A stretch of DNA of 62,645 bases from the NCBI GenBank assembly GCA_030695415.1, contig JAUYQZ010000042.1, positions 1-62,645 of the forward strand, given 5' to 3'. Position numbers and translations under genes: made by a program. The notes below the pieces were generated by a model, which was not told where the DNA came from, did no database searches, and was given only the letters and a program-made list of their open reading frames with translations. This DNA is from Hylemonella sp. (GTDB taxonomy: Bacteria; Pseudomonadota; Gammaproteobacteria; Burkholderiales; Burkholderiaceae_C). Below are positions 21,799-30,730 of this stretch, piece after piece. Position 1 is the first letter of the stretch, and each line of letters opens with the position of its first letter.

Positions 21799-21866
21799 GC
21801 AGCCCGATCCCGGGAGCTTGCGTCTGCGATACCATGACGCGACCCACGTCAACTAGGCTTCCAACC

Positions 21867-22874
21867 ATGATGATCTCTTCACGATTGATATGGATTGCAG
21901 CTCTTCTGACCGTACCCTTTGCTATGGCCCAAGAGCGCGCCACTGTCTCCGCGACGTTGCCCATCGCGGACGTTCACTTCCACCTGATGCTTTACATGAC
22001 ACCGGCAGAGTTGAAGGAGCGGATGGACCGCAACAATATCCGCTGGACCATCAGCGCCGGCGCGATTGGCAGTCCTTCAGCCGGCCATCCCAACACACGC
22101 GATGCAGCCGTGCGCGAGCTTCTTGCCGGACGCTTTGTGCCTGCCACTGGAGGTGCCGAGGCACGTCAAGCAGAACTGCGCGTCGGTGCCCGCTTTTATA
22201 CCGATGTGCCCGGTACAGACCGTGATGCCGCCCTGCGCCGCATTGACGAACAGATGGCAATTCAGCCCAGGGTTCTTGCAGAGACATTCCCAAATGCCGA
22301 AACCTCCAGTTCCGACCCCGTCCGCCAGCGGCGTGTAGCCACGGATGGCCCCTACTTTCGCAGCCTGATGGCTATTGCCAAGCGAGAAGGTCGGCCAGTG
22401 CCCATGCACATGCAGTTCCATCGGGATTCCGTCGCCGAGCTTTCGCGGTTGTTGCAGGACCATCCTGACGGTCAGGTTCTCTTATCGCACTGCGGCAAGG
22501 ACGCCCGGGCCTCGGATGTGAGAGCCATGTTGGACAAACATGCCAACCTGTTCTGCGATCTCAGCTACCGGGGCGCACCCCTCGCTTCGAACGAAAGCCG
22601 GCGTGATCCTGATCGTCTGATATTCTGGGGACCAAGCCTTATACAGTCCGCTGGGATGAAGGATGACTGGCGGCAGCTGATCGAGGATCATTCCGACCGC
22701 TTCATGGTGGGTATTGACGATGTGCACACATGGGAGATCTACGACCAGACAGTCATGGCCATTAGGCAAGGCGTGCTGGCTCAGCTGTCGCCAACGACAG
22801 CCGAGAAGGTGGCATGGCGCAACGCAGTACGCGTTTTCCGTCTACACCCGATCGATACACCAGCGTCTAACTAG
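21867..22874 (+). CDS. exported amidohydrolase-family (metal-dependent TIM-barrel) protein
   Basis: 335 residues with a clear signal peptide (MMISSRLIWIAALLTVPFAMA, likely cleaved before QERA), so periplasmic or secreted. Metal-site motifs of amidohydrolase-2 type proteins are visible: DVHFHL near the mature N-terminus, MHMQFH, LLSHCGKDA and GIDDVHTWE. Start at 21867 is preferred because it begins the signal peptide; an upstream in-frame ATG at 21834 would bury it. The substrate is not identifiable. Codon choice is visibly less G/C-biased than in neighbouring genes, and the gene lies exactly between two copies of the gntR 3' end, which points to acquisition by transfer. No transposase or integrase accompanies it. 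Confidence 0.82.
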   Translation: MMISSRLIWIAALLTVPFAMAQERATVSATLPIADVHFHLMLYMTPAELKERMDRNNIRWTISAGAIGSPSAGHPNTRDAAVRELLAGRFVPATGGAEARQAELRVGARFYTDVPGTDRDAALRRIDEQMAIQPRVLAETFPNAETSSSDPVRQRRVATDGPYFRSLMAIAKREGRPVPMHMQFHRDSVAELSRLLQDHPDGQVLLSHCGKDARASDVRAMLDKHANLFCDLSYRGAPLASNESRRDPDRLIFWGPSLIQSAGMKDDWRQLIEDHSDRFMVGIDDVHTWEIYDQTVMAIRQGVLAQLSPTTAEKVAWRNAVRVFRLHPIDTPASN

Positions 22875-22890
22875 CTGCTGGCCAGACAAG

Positions 22891-23034
22891 AACTCCATGC
22901 TCAAGTCGGGCCGCATCGACGAGTCACTGACCGAACACCGCGCCATCATGGCCGCCCTGCTGGCCCATGACCCGGCCAGCGCCATGCAACGGATGCAGGA
23001 GCACTTCCGCAACGGGCTGCAGGCTGCCACCTGA
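22891..23034 (+). pseudogene. truncated second copy of the GntR/FCD regulator 3' end
   Basis: Encodes only the last 47 residues of an FCD regulator in an open phase, with HRAIMAALLAHDP followed by MQRMQEHFRNGLQAAT and a proper stop at 23034. It has no winged-helix part and no start of its own beyond an internal Met. Differences from the intact copy include conservative changes (VESLAE to DESLTE, SGAM to ASAM). It begins 16 bp after the amidohydrolase stop, so it marks the right edge of the inserted segment. Confidence 0.85.
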
Positions 23035-23088
23035 GCCCTGGGGCTTTTTCACTGGCACACAGACGCAAATTCCACTATCCTGCCCGGC

Positions 23089-25668
23089 ATGACGCCCTCC
23101 GCCGCCGCCGCGCAAGACATCGAGCAGACCCTGCTCGAGTACCAGGCCATTCTTGAGAACGCCTCGGTCGGCATACTCTTCACGCGCGACCGCAAGGTAC
23201 TGCACTGCAACCCCCGCTTCTCGGAAATCTACGGCTGGCCGCACGGTGAACTGGTCGGCCAGCCCGGCTCCGTGTTCTACCTCTCCGAGCAGAGCTATGC
23301 CGAGATGGGCCGCGAGGCCGGCCCCTTGCTGGCACGGGGCGAACTGCTTGATGTGGAGCTCCCCATGCGCCGCAAGGACGGCAGCCAGGTTTACTGCCAC
23401 TTGCGGGCCAAGATCATCAACCCGGCCAACACGGCCGAAGGCACGATCTGGATCATCGAGGACATCAGCGAGCGCCAGCGCGAGCGTCAGCGCATGGATG
23501 AGCTGCTCCAGCGCCAGCAGGCCATTCTGGAGAATGCCTCGGTCGGCATCCTGTTCACGCGCGACGGCAAGATCATCCACAGCAACCCGCGCATGGAAGT
23601 CATCCTGGGCTGGCCGACTGGCACCCTGATCGGTGAGTCGGCCGCCGTCTTCTTTCGCGACGAGCAGGACTATGGACGTTTCGGCGCAGCGGTCGGTCTG
23701 CAGCTGGGCACGGGCGAACGGGTCGACATCGAATGGCGCAATGCCCGCAAGGATGGCTCGCTGATCTGGTGCCGGCACCTGGCCAAGGCCCTGCCCACGC
23801 GTGACGGCAGTCGCAGCACCATCTGGATCACCGAGGACATCTCGGCGCAAAAGGCCACCCAGGCCGATCTGGAGCAGGCGCGACGGGAGCTGGAGCGCCG
23901 CGTGGAGGAGCGCACCCTGGAGCTGGCCTTCATGAATGACCAGCTCCAGAACGAGATTGCCGAACGCACGGGGATTGAACAGCATCTGCGTGCCGAAGAG
24001 GCGCGTTTTCGGGACCTGTCGGAAATGTCCTCCGACTGGTTCTGGGAAATGGATGCAGAACTGCGCTTCACCGAGATGTCGGGCGGCCTCATGCCCACCC
24101 GGCTCAATCCGCGTAGCACCCTGGGCCTGCAGCGCTGGGAGCTGCCGATCGTCGGCGTCACGCCCGAACAGTGGGCGGAGCACCGACGCCTGCTCGATGC
24201 ACGCCTGCCTTTCAAGGACTTCACCTACCAGATGCAGACGCAACCCGGCGAGCTGCACTGGTTTTCGATCAGTGGCAAGCCGGTGTTCGAGAACGGCGTC
24301 TTCAAGGGCTACCGCGGCACCGGCGCGGACATCTCCGAGCGCAAGCGGGCCGAGCAGAAGATCGAATTCCTGGCCTACCATGACCCGCTGACCGGCCTGC
24401 CCAACCGCGTGCTGCTCGAAGACCGCCTGCAGCAGGCTATCGTGCAGGCCGAGCGCAGCCGCAGCAGCCTGGCCCTGGTCTTCCTGGACCTGGACAACTT
24501 CAAGAACATCAACGACTCGCTCGGACACGCCACGGGCGATGCGCTGCTGATGGAGGTCTCGGCACGGCTCAAGCGCTGCGTGCGCGACAGCGACACCATC
24601 AGCCGTCAGGGGGGCGACGAGTTCGTGCTCATCCTGCGCGAACTGCACGGCGCCGAGACCTGCCTGCCCGTGCTGACCAAGATCATGGAAACGCTGCAGG
24701 AGCCCTACCTGCACGAGGGCAACGAACTCACCACCTCGGCCTCGATCGGCATCGCCGTCTATCCCCAGGACGGCAGCGACTTCGACATCCTGCGCAAGAA
24801 GGCCGACATGGCCATGTACCGCGCGAAGGAAGCCGGTCGCAACACCTACCGTTTCTTCGACGAAGCCATGGATGACGAGGCGGTGGAACACCTGCTGATG
24901 CGCAGCGGACTGCGCCGTGCGCTGGAGCGCGGCGAGTTCGTACTGCATTACCAGCCGCAGATCGACCTGGGCTCGGGCCGCATTATTGGCGCCGAGGCCC
25001 TGTTGCGCTGGCAGCACCCTGAGTACGGCCTGGTACCCCCCGGGCGTTTCATTCCGGTGGCCGAGGAGAGCGGGCTGATCGTACCCATCGGTGCCTGGGT
25101 CATGCACCAGGCCTGCCGCCAGGCCGCCGCGTGGCAGCACTCCGGCCTGCCGGACCTGGTGATTGCCGTCAACCTGTCAGCCGTGCAATTCCGCCGCGGC
25201 AATGTCGAGGAAACCGTGAGCGAGGCCCTGGCGGCCACCGGCCTGAACCCGGCGCTGCTGGAGCTGGAGCTGACGGAGTCCATCCTGATCCAGAACATCG
25301 AGCAGGTGCTGGCCTCGGTGCAGCGGCTCAAGAAGCGCGGGGTCAAGCTGTCGATCGACGACTTCGGCACCGGCTACTCCAGCCTGTCGTACCTGAAACG
25401 CTTCGACATCGACAAGCTCAAGATCGACCAGAGCTTCATCCGCGACCTGGCGAGCGACCCCGACGATGCGGCCATCGTGCGCGCCATCATCCAGATGGCC
25501 CACAGCCTGGGCCTGCTCACCATTGCCGAGGGCGTGGAGACGCCGGAGCTGCTGCGACAGCTGCAAAGCTTCGGCTGCGACGAGGCCCAGGGCTACCATT
25601 TCGCCCGTCCCATGCCGCCCGAGGAGTTCGAGCGCTATCTTGCCGGCCACCTGGCCGGCATGCCTTGA
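23089..25668 (+). CDS. PAS(x3)-GGDEF-EAL c-di-GMP turnover protein
   Basis: 859-residue soluble protein. Two PAS domains in tandem are near-duplicates (both contain AILENASVGILFTRD, about residues 20-125 and 143-255). A coiled-coil linker (about 260-300) leads to a third PAS (about 305-415, DLSEMSSDWFWEMDAELRFTE). GGDEF motif intact at 508-512 with RxxD (RDSD) five residues before it; EAL intact at 636-638 with ELTESI and [13 protein letters not shown]. No membrane segment, so it senses cytoplasmic cues. It starts 54 bp after the GntR remnant; the original promoter arrangement here was probably changed by the insertion upstream. It converges with dusA, with 13 bp between the stops. Confidence 0.95.
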   Translation: MTPSAAAAQDIEQTLLEYQAILENASVGILFTRDRKVLHCNPRFSEIYGWPHGELVGQPGSVFYLSEQSYAEMGREAGPLLARGELLDVELPMRRKDGSQVYCHLRAKIINPANTAEGTIWIIEDISERQRERQRMDELLQRQQAILENASVGILFTRDGKIIHSNPRMEVILGWPTGTLIGESAAVFFRDEQDYGRFGAAVGLQLGTGERVDIEWRNARKDGSLIWCRHLAKALPTRDGSRSTIWITEDISAQKATQADLEQARRELERRVEERTLELAFMNDQLQNEIAERTGIEQHLRAEEARFRDLSEMSSDWFWEMDAELRFTEMSGGLMPTRLNPRSTLGLQRWELPIVGVTPEQWAEHRRLLDARLPFKDFTYQMQTQPGELHWFSISGKPVFENGVFKGYRGTGADISERKRAEQKIEFLAYHDPLTGLPNRVLLEDRLQQAIVQAERSRSSLALVFLDLDNFKNINDSLGHATGDALLMEVSARLKRCVRDSDTISRQGGDEFVLILRELHGAETCLPVLTKIMETLQEPYLHEGNELTTSASIGIAVYPQDGSDFDILRKKADMAMYRAKEAGRNTYRFFDEAMDDEAVEHLLMRSGLRRALERGEFVLHYQPQIDLGSGRIIGAEALLRWQHPEYGLVPPGRFIPVAEESGLIVPIGAWVMHQACRQAAAWQHSGLPDLVIAVNLSAVQFRRGNVEETVSEALAATGLNPALLELELTESILIQNIEQVLASVQRLKKRGVKLSIDDFGTGYSSLSYLKRFDIDKLKIDQSFIRDLASDPDDAAIVRAIIQMAHSLGLLTIAEGVETPELLRQLQSFGCDEAQGYHFARPMPPEEFERYLAGHLAGMP

Positions 25669-25681
25669 GCCGCGGCGGGAG

Positions 25682-26665
25682 TCAGGCGGCCGCGCGCGCC
25701 GGCCCGTGCGCCAGCGCCATCACCTCACGCGGATCGACCGCCTTGAGCCGGTGGTCGCTCCAGACCTGGCGCCAGCGTCTCGCGCCGGGCAGACCGTGGC
25801 GCAGGCCCAGCATGTGGCGCGCGATGCCGTACCAGGACGTTGCGTTGGCTGCCGTCTCGCGCAACATGTAGTCCACCATCTGCTGCTCCACCACTTCGCG
25901 TGTCAGCACCGAGGGCGGCGCACCGAAATACTGTTCATCCCAGGAGGCCTGCCACCAGGGGTTGTGATAGGCCTCACGGCCGATCATCGCGCCGTCGAGC
26001 AGGCGCAACTCCCGCGACACCTGGTCGTCGGTGGTGAGTCCGCCATTGATCACGATGTTCAGTTGGGCAAAGTCGTGCTTGAGCCGGTGCACCAGCTCGT
26101 AGCGCAGCGGCGGAATCTCGCGGTTTTCCTTCGGGGACAGGCCCTGCAGCCAGGCATTGCGCGCGTGCACGATGAAGGTGGTGCAGCCCGCCTCGGCCAC
26201 GGTGCCGACGAAGTCGCGCACGAAGTCATAGCTCTCGGTGCGATCGATGCCAATGCGGTGTTTCACCGTGACGGGCACGGACACCGCGTCCACCATGGCC
26301 TTGACCCCCTCGGCCACCAGCTTCGGCTCGGCCATCAGGCAGGCGCCGAAGGCGCCGCGCTGCACGCGCTCGCTGGGGCAGCCGCAGTTGAGATTGATCT
26401 CGTCGTAGCCCCATGCTTCACCCAGCTTTGCGCAGCGGGCCAGATCGGCCGGCTCGCTGCCACCGAGCTGCAAGGCCACCGGATGCTCCTCGGCGTTGAA
26501 GCGCAGATGCCGCGCCACGTCCCCATGCAGCAGCGCACCGGTGGTGATCATCTCGGTGTACAGCCGCGCATGACGGCTCAGCAGGCGATGGAAATAGCGA
26601 CAGTGGCGGTCAGTCCAGTCGATCATCGGCGCGACAGAAAGACACCACGGGTTCGGTTTAGACAT
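25682..26665 (-). CDS. dusA: tRNA-dihydrouridine(20/20a) synthase
   Basis: 327 residues, FMN-dependent tRNA U20/U20a reductase. Signatures: N-terminal LSVAPMIDWTDRHCRYF, FMN/substrate motif INLNCGCPSERVQRG with the probable catalytic C96, then VKHRIGID, FIVHARNAWLQGL and INGGL...DGAMIGR. The MIDWTD and C-terminal GLRHGLPGARRWRQ sequences are typical of DusA rather than DusB/C. Normal length. It stands alone between a convergent GGDEF-EAL gene and a divergent alpha/beta hydrolase. Confidence 0.95.
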   Translation of the reverse strand: MSKPNPWCLSVAPMIDWTDRHCRYFHRLLSRHARLYTEMITTGALLHGDVARHLRFNAEEHPVALQLGGSEPADLARCAKLGEAWGYDEINLNCGCPSERVQRGAFGACLMAEPKLVAEGVKAMVDAVSVPVTVKHRIGIDRTESYDFVRDFVGTVAEAGCTTFIVHARNAWLQGLSPKENREIPPLRYELVHRLKHDFAQLNIVINGGLTTDDQVSRELRLLDGAMIGREAYHNPWWQASWDEQYFGAPPSVLTREVVEQQMVDYMLRETAANATSWYGIARHMLGLRHGLPGARRWRQVWSDHRLKAVDPREVMALAHGPARAAA

Positions 26666-26880
26666 TTTTCTTTGCCGTGAATTTGTGCGTGATTTTCGCA
26701 GATGGATGTCTTCGCAATTTCATCGACAGGGAAGCCCTTACCGGACTCGCCGCTGCACGCTGTGATCGCTGACCGTCCGCTACCGCACGGACGGCCGGCT
26801 TTCGCGAACCTAGGATCACCTGATATTCCACGGTGCGTCTCTCGCACCCGTTCCACCGTCAACTCAATCAGGAAAACGCC
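26666..26880. other. 215-bp divergent intergenic region with a hairpin
   Basis: Lies between the dusA start and the alpha/beta hydrolase start. It contains a perfect 7-bp stem (CCGTCCG 26773-26779 and CGGACGG 26788-26794, 8-base loop) without a T-run, so not an obvious terminator. No confident promoter hexamers; AGGAAA precedes the hydrolase ATG. Confidence 0.4.
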
Positions 26881-28011
26881 ATGAACCCACGCGCCCCCGC
26901 AACGACCGACCAGGACCTTGCCGAGCAGGCTGTCCCGGGCCACGGCGTTCCCTCGCAGGACCCGAATCCCGCCGCGCAGACCCTGCTGGAGCCGCAGGAA
27001 GCGGAGCGCGAGGCCAGCTCGGCGCTGATGGGGGGCGGCATGGTGGCCGGTATGGCCACGGGTGCCGTCGTCGGCGTTGCTGTGGCCGGCCCCGTGGGGG
27101 CGGCGGTCGGGGCCACGCTGGGCGCCGTTGCCGGGGCCATGGGTGGCGCCGCGGCTGGCGCGTCGGCGAACCCGGAGGATGTCAGCCTCACAGAGGCGGC
27201 CCCAGCGGGCGGCGTGCGCCTGCACATTGAGGACAGCGGTGGCGGCGGCCGACCGCTGGTGCTGATCCATGGCTGGCCGCTGTCGGCCAAGGCCTGGGAG
27301 CCGCAGGTGTCGGTGCTTCAAGCGGCCGGTTACCGCGTGGTGGCCTATGACCGTCGGGGTTTCGGTCGTTCGGACAAGCCGGCATCAGGCTACGACTACG
27401 ACGCCTTGGCCGATGACCTGCAGCGCGTCATGGAGCAGTGCGGGCTGCAGGATGTGACGCTGGTGGGTTTCTCGATGGGCGGGGGCGAAGTGGCGCGCTA
27501 CATCGCCCGGTGCGGCGAATCGCGCCTGCACAGCGTGGTGTTTGCCGCGGCCGTGCCACCCTACCTGATGAAGACGGCCGACAACCCGCAAGGACCGCTC
27601 ACGCCCGAGCGGGCACAGCAGACGAGAAAGGCGCTGGAGCAGGACCGCAGCGCCTTCTTCGACCAGTTCACCCGAAGCTTCTTCTCGGCCCATGGCGCAC
27701 TGCAGGTGACCGAGTCGCAGCGCCTTGACGCGGTCGCCCTGTGCCAGCAGTCGGCGCAGCATGCTGCGCTGGCCTGCATGGACGCGTTCGGCACGACAGA
27801 CTTCCGCGAAGACCTGAAGAAGGTGACCGTACCCACGCTGGTGATCCACGGCGAGGCGGACGCGATCGTGCCCATCGAGGGCTCGGGCCAGCGTACGCAC
27901 CGCGCCGTGCCCCACAGCCAACTGGTCAAGTTGAGCGGTGCGCCGCACGGACTGAACGTGTCGCACGCGCAGGCGTTCAATGAGGCCTTGCTGTCCTTCC
28001 TGCGCGCGTGA
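26881..28011 (+). CDS. alpha/beta hydrolase with N-terminal glycine-zipper-like segment
   Basis: 376 residues. Residues 1-48 are hydrophilic. Residues about 49-98 are a Gly/Ala-rich hydrophobic stretch (MVAGMATGAVVGVAVAGPVG and on) like glycine-zipper membrane segments. The rest is an alpha/beta hydrolase of the cofactor-free haloperoxidase/arylesterase group: oxyanion motif HGWPLS, nucleophile Ser in GFSMGG, Asp in HGEADAIVP and His in GAPHGL. Start at 26881 has AGGAAA upstream and begins a sensible N-terminus. There is no cleavable signal peptide, so the zipper may anchor or oligomerise the enzyme at a membrane. Substrate unknown. Transcribed alone, ahead of the aryl-polyene-like operon and separated from it by 201 bp. 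Confidence 0.85.
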   Translation: MNPRAPATTDQDLAEQAVPGHGVPSQDPNPAAQTLLEPQEAEREASSALMGGGMVAGMATGAVVGVAVAGPVGAAVGATLGAVAGAMGGAAAGASANPEDVSLTEAAPAGGVRLHIEDSGGGGRPLVLIHGWPLSAKAWEPQVSVLQAAGYRVVAYDRRGFGRSDKPASGYDYDALADDLQRVMEQCGLQDVTLVGFSMGGGEVARYIARCGESRLHSVVFAAAVPPYLMKTADNPQGPLTPERAQQTRKALEQDRSAFFDQFTRSFFSAHGALQVTESQRLDAVALCQQSAQHAALACMDAFGTTDFREDLKKVTVPTLVIHGEADAIVPIEGSGQRTHRAVPHSQLVKLSGAPHGLNVSHAQAFNEALLSFLRA

Positions 28012-28212
28012 AGCATGCCGCGGTGGGCGGTGCGGCCGCCTGCATGATGCAGCCCTCCTCCCGCGCGGGACCGGCTGGCATCCGGGCCCGGGGCGGCAGA
28101 CGAGGTGGGGTGGGTGTGCGCCCATGGGACCGGGCGGACCGGTAGAATGACGGGCTGTCCTGCGAGCACCCTCCGTGGCTCGGCCCCCCCGTCCAGCCCG
28201 TCACACGCCACC
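28012..28212 (+). promoter_or_regulatory. probable promoter region of the aryl-polyene-like operon
   Basis: 201-bp gap before the first gene of the operon. The best -10-like element is TAGAAT at 28143-28148, about 65 bp before the ACP ATG. No good -35 was found, so the call rests mainly on position. Confidence 0.3.
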
Positions 28213-28485
28213 ATGAGCATCATCGACACCCAGACCGAATTCGAACAGGAGATTGCCCGGTTCATCGTCACCGCACTGAACCTGGAAGTCAGCCCCGAAC
28301 AGATCGCTCCGCTGGACCCGCTGTACGGCGACGGCCTGGGCCTGGACTCGATCGACGTGCTGGAGATCGCCCTGGCCGTGTCCAAGCAATATGGCTTCCA
28401 GATGCGCTCGGACGACCCGGACAACGCCAACATCTTCAGTTCCCTGCGCAGCCTGGCCGCGCACATTGCGTCCCACCGCGTCTGA
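28213..28485 (+). CDS. acyl carrier protein of aryl-polyene-like cluster
   Basis: 90-residue ACP carrying the growing chain on phosphopantetheine at S46 in GLGLDSIDVLEIAL. The motif is the variant seen in aryl-polyene and related type II FAS/PKS clusters rather than the DSL of housekeeping AcpP. Start ATG at 28213. First gene of a 13-gene plus-strand unit with gaps or overlaps of at most 30 bp. It is the only ACP in the cluster, whereas the E. coli/Xenorhabdus-type clusters as I know them have two. Confidence 0.92.
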   Translation: MSIIDTQTEFEQEIARFIVTALNLEVSPEQIAPLDPLYGDGLGLDSIDVLEIALAVSKQYGFQMRSDDPDNANIFSSLRSLAAHIASHRV

Positions 28486-28507
28486 AGACCGCTGGCACGC
28501 CCTCGCC

Positions 28508-29035
28508 ATGAAGATCGGGCTGTGGCTCAAGCTGGTTCTGGCAGCCCTGGTGGTGCTGGCTTACCCCCTGGGCATGCACTGGCTGCTCACGGCGTCGACC
28601 TGGTCGCATGAGGCCCTGGTCTGGTTCAGCCTCTTGCAGAACGTGGGCATGCAGCTGCTGCTGGCCCTGTTCTTCGGCCTGACCCTGCGCCCGGGACACG
28701 AGCCCCTGATTGCACGTTTTGCGCGCCGCATCCACGGCGCCGACTACAGCCCGCGCATCGCACGCTACGCGCGCCAGGCCACCTGGGCCTGGACCCTGTT
28801 CTTCGCGGCCATGGTCCTGATCCCCATCCTGCTCTTCGCCTGGACGCCGGTCCAGACCTTTTCCTTCTTCGTGAATGTGCTCTCGCTGCCCCTGCTGGGT
28901 CTGATGTTCGTGGCCGAGTACGCGGCCCGCCGCTGGTGTCTGCACGACATCCCGCACGTGCCGCTCTCGCGCAGCTTCACGCTCTACCGCGAAGAGCACA
29001 TCGCGTCCGGCGCGCGCCCCGCATCCAAACCCTGA
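28508..29035 (+). CDS. integral membrane protein of aryl-polyene-like cluster (COG4648-like)
   Basis: 175 residues with about four membrane segments (starting LWLKLVLAALVVLAYPLG; FSLLQNVGMQLLLALFFGLTL; TWAWTLFFAAMVLIPILLFA; FVNVLSLPLLGLMFVAEY). It resembles the small membrane protein that accompanies the ACP and ligase in aryl-polyene clusters; its biochemical role is not known to me. ATG at 28508 follows the ACP stop by 22 bp and the next gene starts 8 bp after its stop. Confidence 0.8.
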   Translation: MKIGLWLKLVLAALVVLAYPLGMHWLLTASTWSHEALVWFSLLQNVGMQLLLALFFGLTLRPGHEPLIARFARRIHGADYSPRIARYARQATWAWTLFFAAMVLIPILLFAWTPVQTFSFFVNVLSLPLLGLMFVAEYAARRWCLHDIPHVPLSRSFTLYREEHIASGARPASKP

Positions 29036-29043
29036 CCGGTCCC

Positions 29044-30414
29044 ATGCCCGCCCTGATCTCGCACCGCTCGCCCCAGGCCCTGATGGCCTGGTCCAGGGGC
29101 CGTGGCATCACGGCGCTGGATTACCTGACGGCGGTGCGCCACATGGCGGCTCGCCTGCCCCCCGGCGCACCGGTGATCAACCTGTGCAGCCGACGCCACC
29201 ACTTTGCCGTGGTTCTGGGCGCCGCCCTGCTGCGCAACGTGCCGCTGCTGCTGCCCTCAACGCGCACCCCCGAGATGCTGCAGCGCCTGGGCCAGCGCTA
29301 CCCCGGCCTGCACGCCGTGGTGGACGCCCCCGGAGACGGCGGTGGTCTGCCGCAGATTGTCTTTGAGCGCGGCCCCATCCCCGCCGCCGACGCGCCTTTC
29401 GAGGTGCCCGACATCGCCGGGGAACAGATCGCCGCCTACGTCTTCACCTCGGGCTCCACCGGTGAGCCGGTGCCGCACGCCAAACACTGGGGGCCGCTGG
29501 TACAGAACGCGCAAGGCGCCGGCCGCCGGGTGCGCGAGTGGCTGCGCACGGATCAGCCTTTCACCGTCACCGGCACCGTGCCACCCCAGCACATGTACGG
29601 CTTCGAATCCACGGTGCTGCTGCCCCTGCTCAATGAAGGCGTGATCGACGCCAGCCATCCCTTCTACCCGGCCGACATCGCGGCCGCGCTGCAGGACACG
29701 CCTGGCCCGCGGGTGCTGGTCAGCACGCCCTTTCATCTGCGCACCCTGGTCGAAGCGCAACTCGCCGTGCCGCCGCTGTCCCTGCTGCTGTGTGCCACCG
29801 CGCCGCTGGCGCCGCAGCTGGCACGCCAGGCGGAAGACGCACTGGGTGCACCGCTGCTCGAGATCTACGGCAGCACCGAGACCGGCCAGATTGCCGCGCG
29901 CCGTTGCGCAGCCGGCGATCTGTGGCAGACCTTCGACGGCATCGAAGTACAGGCCGAGCCGATGCTGGACGGTGAACCCCGTTTCAGCGCGCACGGTGGC
30001 CACGTGGAGGGCGTGGTGCCGCTGAGCGACGTGCTGGAGCTGCAGTCCTCCACCCGCTTCGCCCTGCTGGGCCGCCATGCCGACATGGTCAACATCGCCG
30101 GCAAGCGCACCTCGCTGGCCTACCTGAACCACCAGATCAACAGCATCCCGGGGGTGGTGGATGCCGCCCTGTACTGGCCGCAGGACGCCGTGCAGGATGC
30201 GCGGGGCCATATCCAGCGGCCGGTGGCCTTCGTGGTGGCACCCGCGCTGAACGAAACCGAGCTGCAGCACGCGATGCGCGCGCGCATCGACCCGGCCTTC
30301 CTGCCGCGCCCCATCCATTTCGTGCCCGTCCTGCCGCGCAACGCCGCCGGCAAGCTGCCGCAGCAGGCCCTGGCCGAGCTCGCGCAGCGCTGCCATCATC
30401 CGACCCATGCCTGA
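29044..30414 (+). CDS. AMP-dependent acyl/aryl ligase of aryl-polyene-like cluster
   Basis: 456-residue adenylate-forming enzyme. P-loop VFTSGSTGEPVPHAK at about 138-152, core motif EIYGSTETGQIA, and a late DMVNIAGKRTS region; the usual C-terminal catalytic lysine appears in RNAAGKLPQQ. In aryl-polyene pathways the equivalent enzyme (ApeH-type) activates the aromatic starter acid and loads it on the ACP. Which acid is used here is not shown: no ammonia-lyase or chorismatase gene lies in the cluster. Overlaps the next gene by 8 bp. Confidence 0.88.
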   Translation: MPALISHRSPQALMAWSRGRGITALDYLTAVRHMAARLPPGAPVINLCSRRHHFAVVLGAALLRNVPLLLPSTRTPEMLQRLGQRYPGLHAVVDAPGDGGGLPQIVFERGPIPAADAPFEVPDIAGEQIAAYVFTSGSTGEPVPHAKHWGPLVQNAQGAGRRVREWLRTDQPFTVTGTVPPQHMYGFESTVLLPLLNEGVIDASHPFYPADIAAALQDTPGPRVLVSTPFHLRTLVEAQLAVPPLSLLLCATAPLAPQLARQAEDALGAPLLEIYGSTETGQIAARRCAAGDLWQTFDGIEVQAEPMLDGEPRFSAHGGHVEGVVPLSDVLELQSSTRFALLGRHADMVNIAGKRTSLAYLNHQINSIPGVVDAALYWPQDAVQDARGHIQRPVAFVVAPALNETELQHAMRARIDPAFLPRPIHFVPVLPRNAAGKLPQQALAELAQRCHHPTHA

Positions 30415-30730
30415 AACCTTGCTGCACCTGCAGGTTCCGCAGGACCATCCCAGCTATGCCGGCCATTTCCCCGGCCAGCCCATCGTGCCCGGCGTGATGC
30501 TGCTCGATCTCGTGCTGCAGGCCGCCGAGCAGTGGCCGCAGGGGCTGGGCCCCGATGGCCCGCCCTTCGAGATTCCGGTCTGCAAGTTCCTGCAGCCGGT
30601 GTTGCCCGGTGCCGTGCTCACGCTGACCCTGAGCGAGGGCGCCAGGGCCGGCGCACTGAACTTCCGCCTGCAGCAGGGCGCCCAGCTGGTGGCCAGCGGC
30701 AGCCTGCGCCGTGCGGTGAGCGCGCCATGA
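30407..30730 (+). CDS. FabZ-like hotdog dehydratase (ApeI-type)
   Basis: 107-residue single hotdog domain. The HFPGxPxxPGV signature is clear (AGHFPGQPIVPGV, H20). The residue in place of FabZ's helix glutamate is an aspartate (LLDLVLQ). Predicted to dehydrate the beta-hydroxyacyl-ACP intermediate and so create the polyene double bonds. Overlaps the ligase by 8 bp and the acyltransferase by 4 bp (ATGA). A second, unlike dehydratase is encoded at 38190. Confidence 0.85.
   Translation: MPETLLHLQVPQDHPSYAGHFPGQPIVPGVMLLDLVLQAAEQWPQGLGPDGPPFEIPVCKFLQPVLPGAVLTLTLSEGARAGALNFRLQQGAQLVASGSLRRAVSAP

Noticed and set aside
21799..23034. Insertion sequence or integron cassette around the amidohydrolase
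   Set aside because: No transposase, integrase, terminal inverted repeats or attC-like site; only the gntR 3' end duplication is supported.
22924..25140. Minus-strand open frame of 738 codons opposite the third GGDEF-EAL gene
   Set aside because: Antisense shadow; the plus-strand frame carries intact PAS, GGDEF and EAL motifs.
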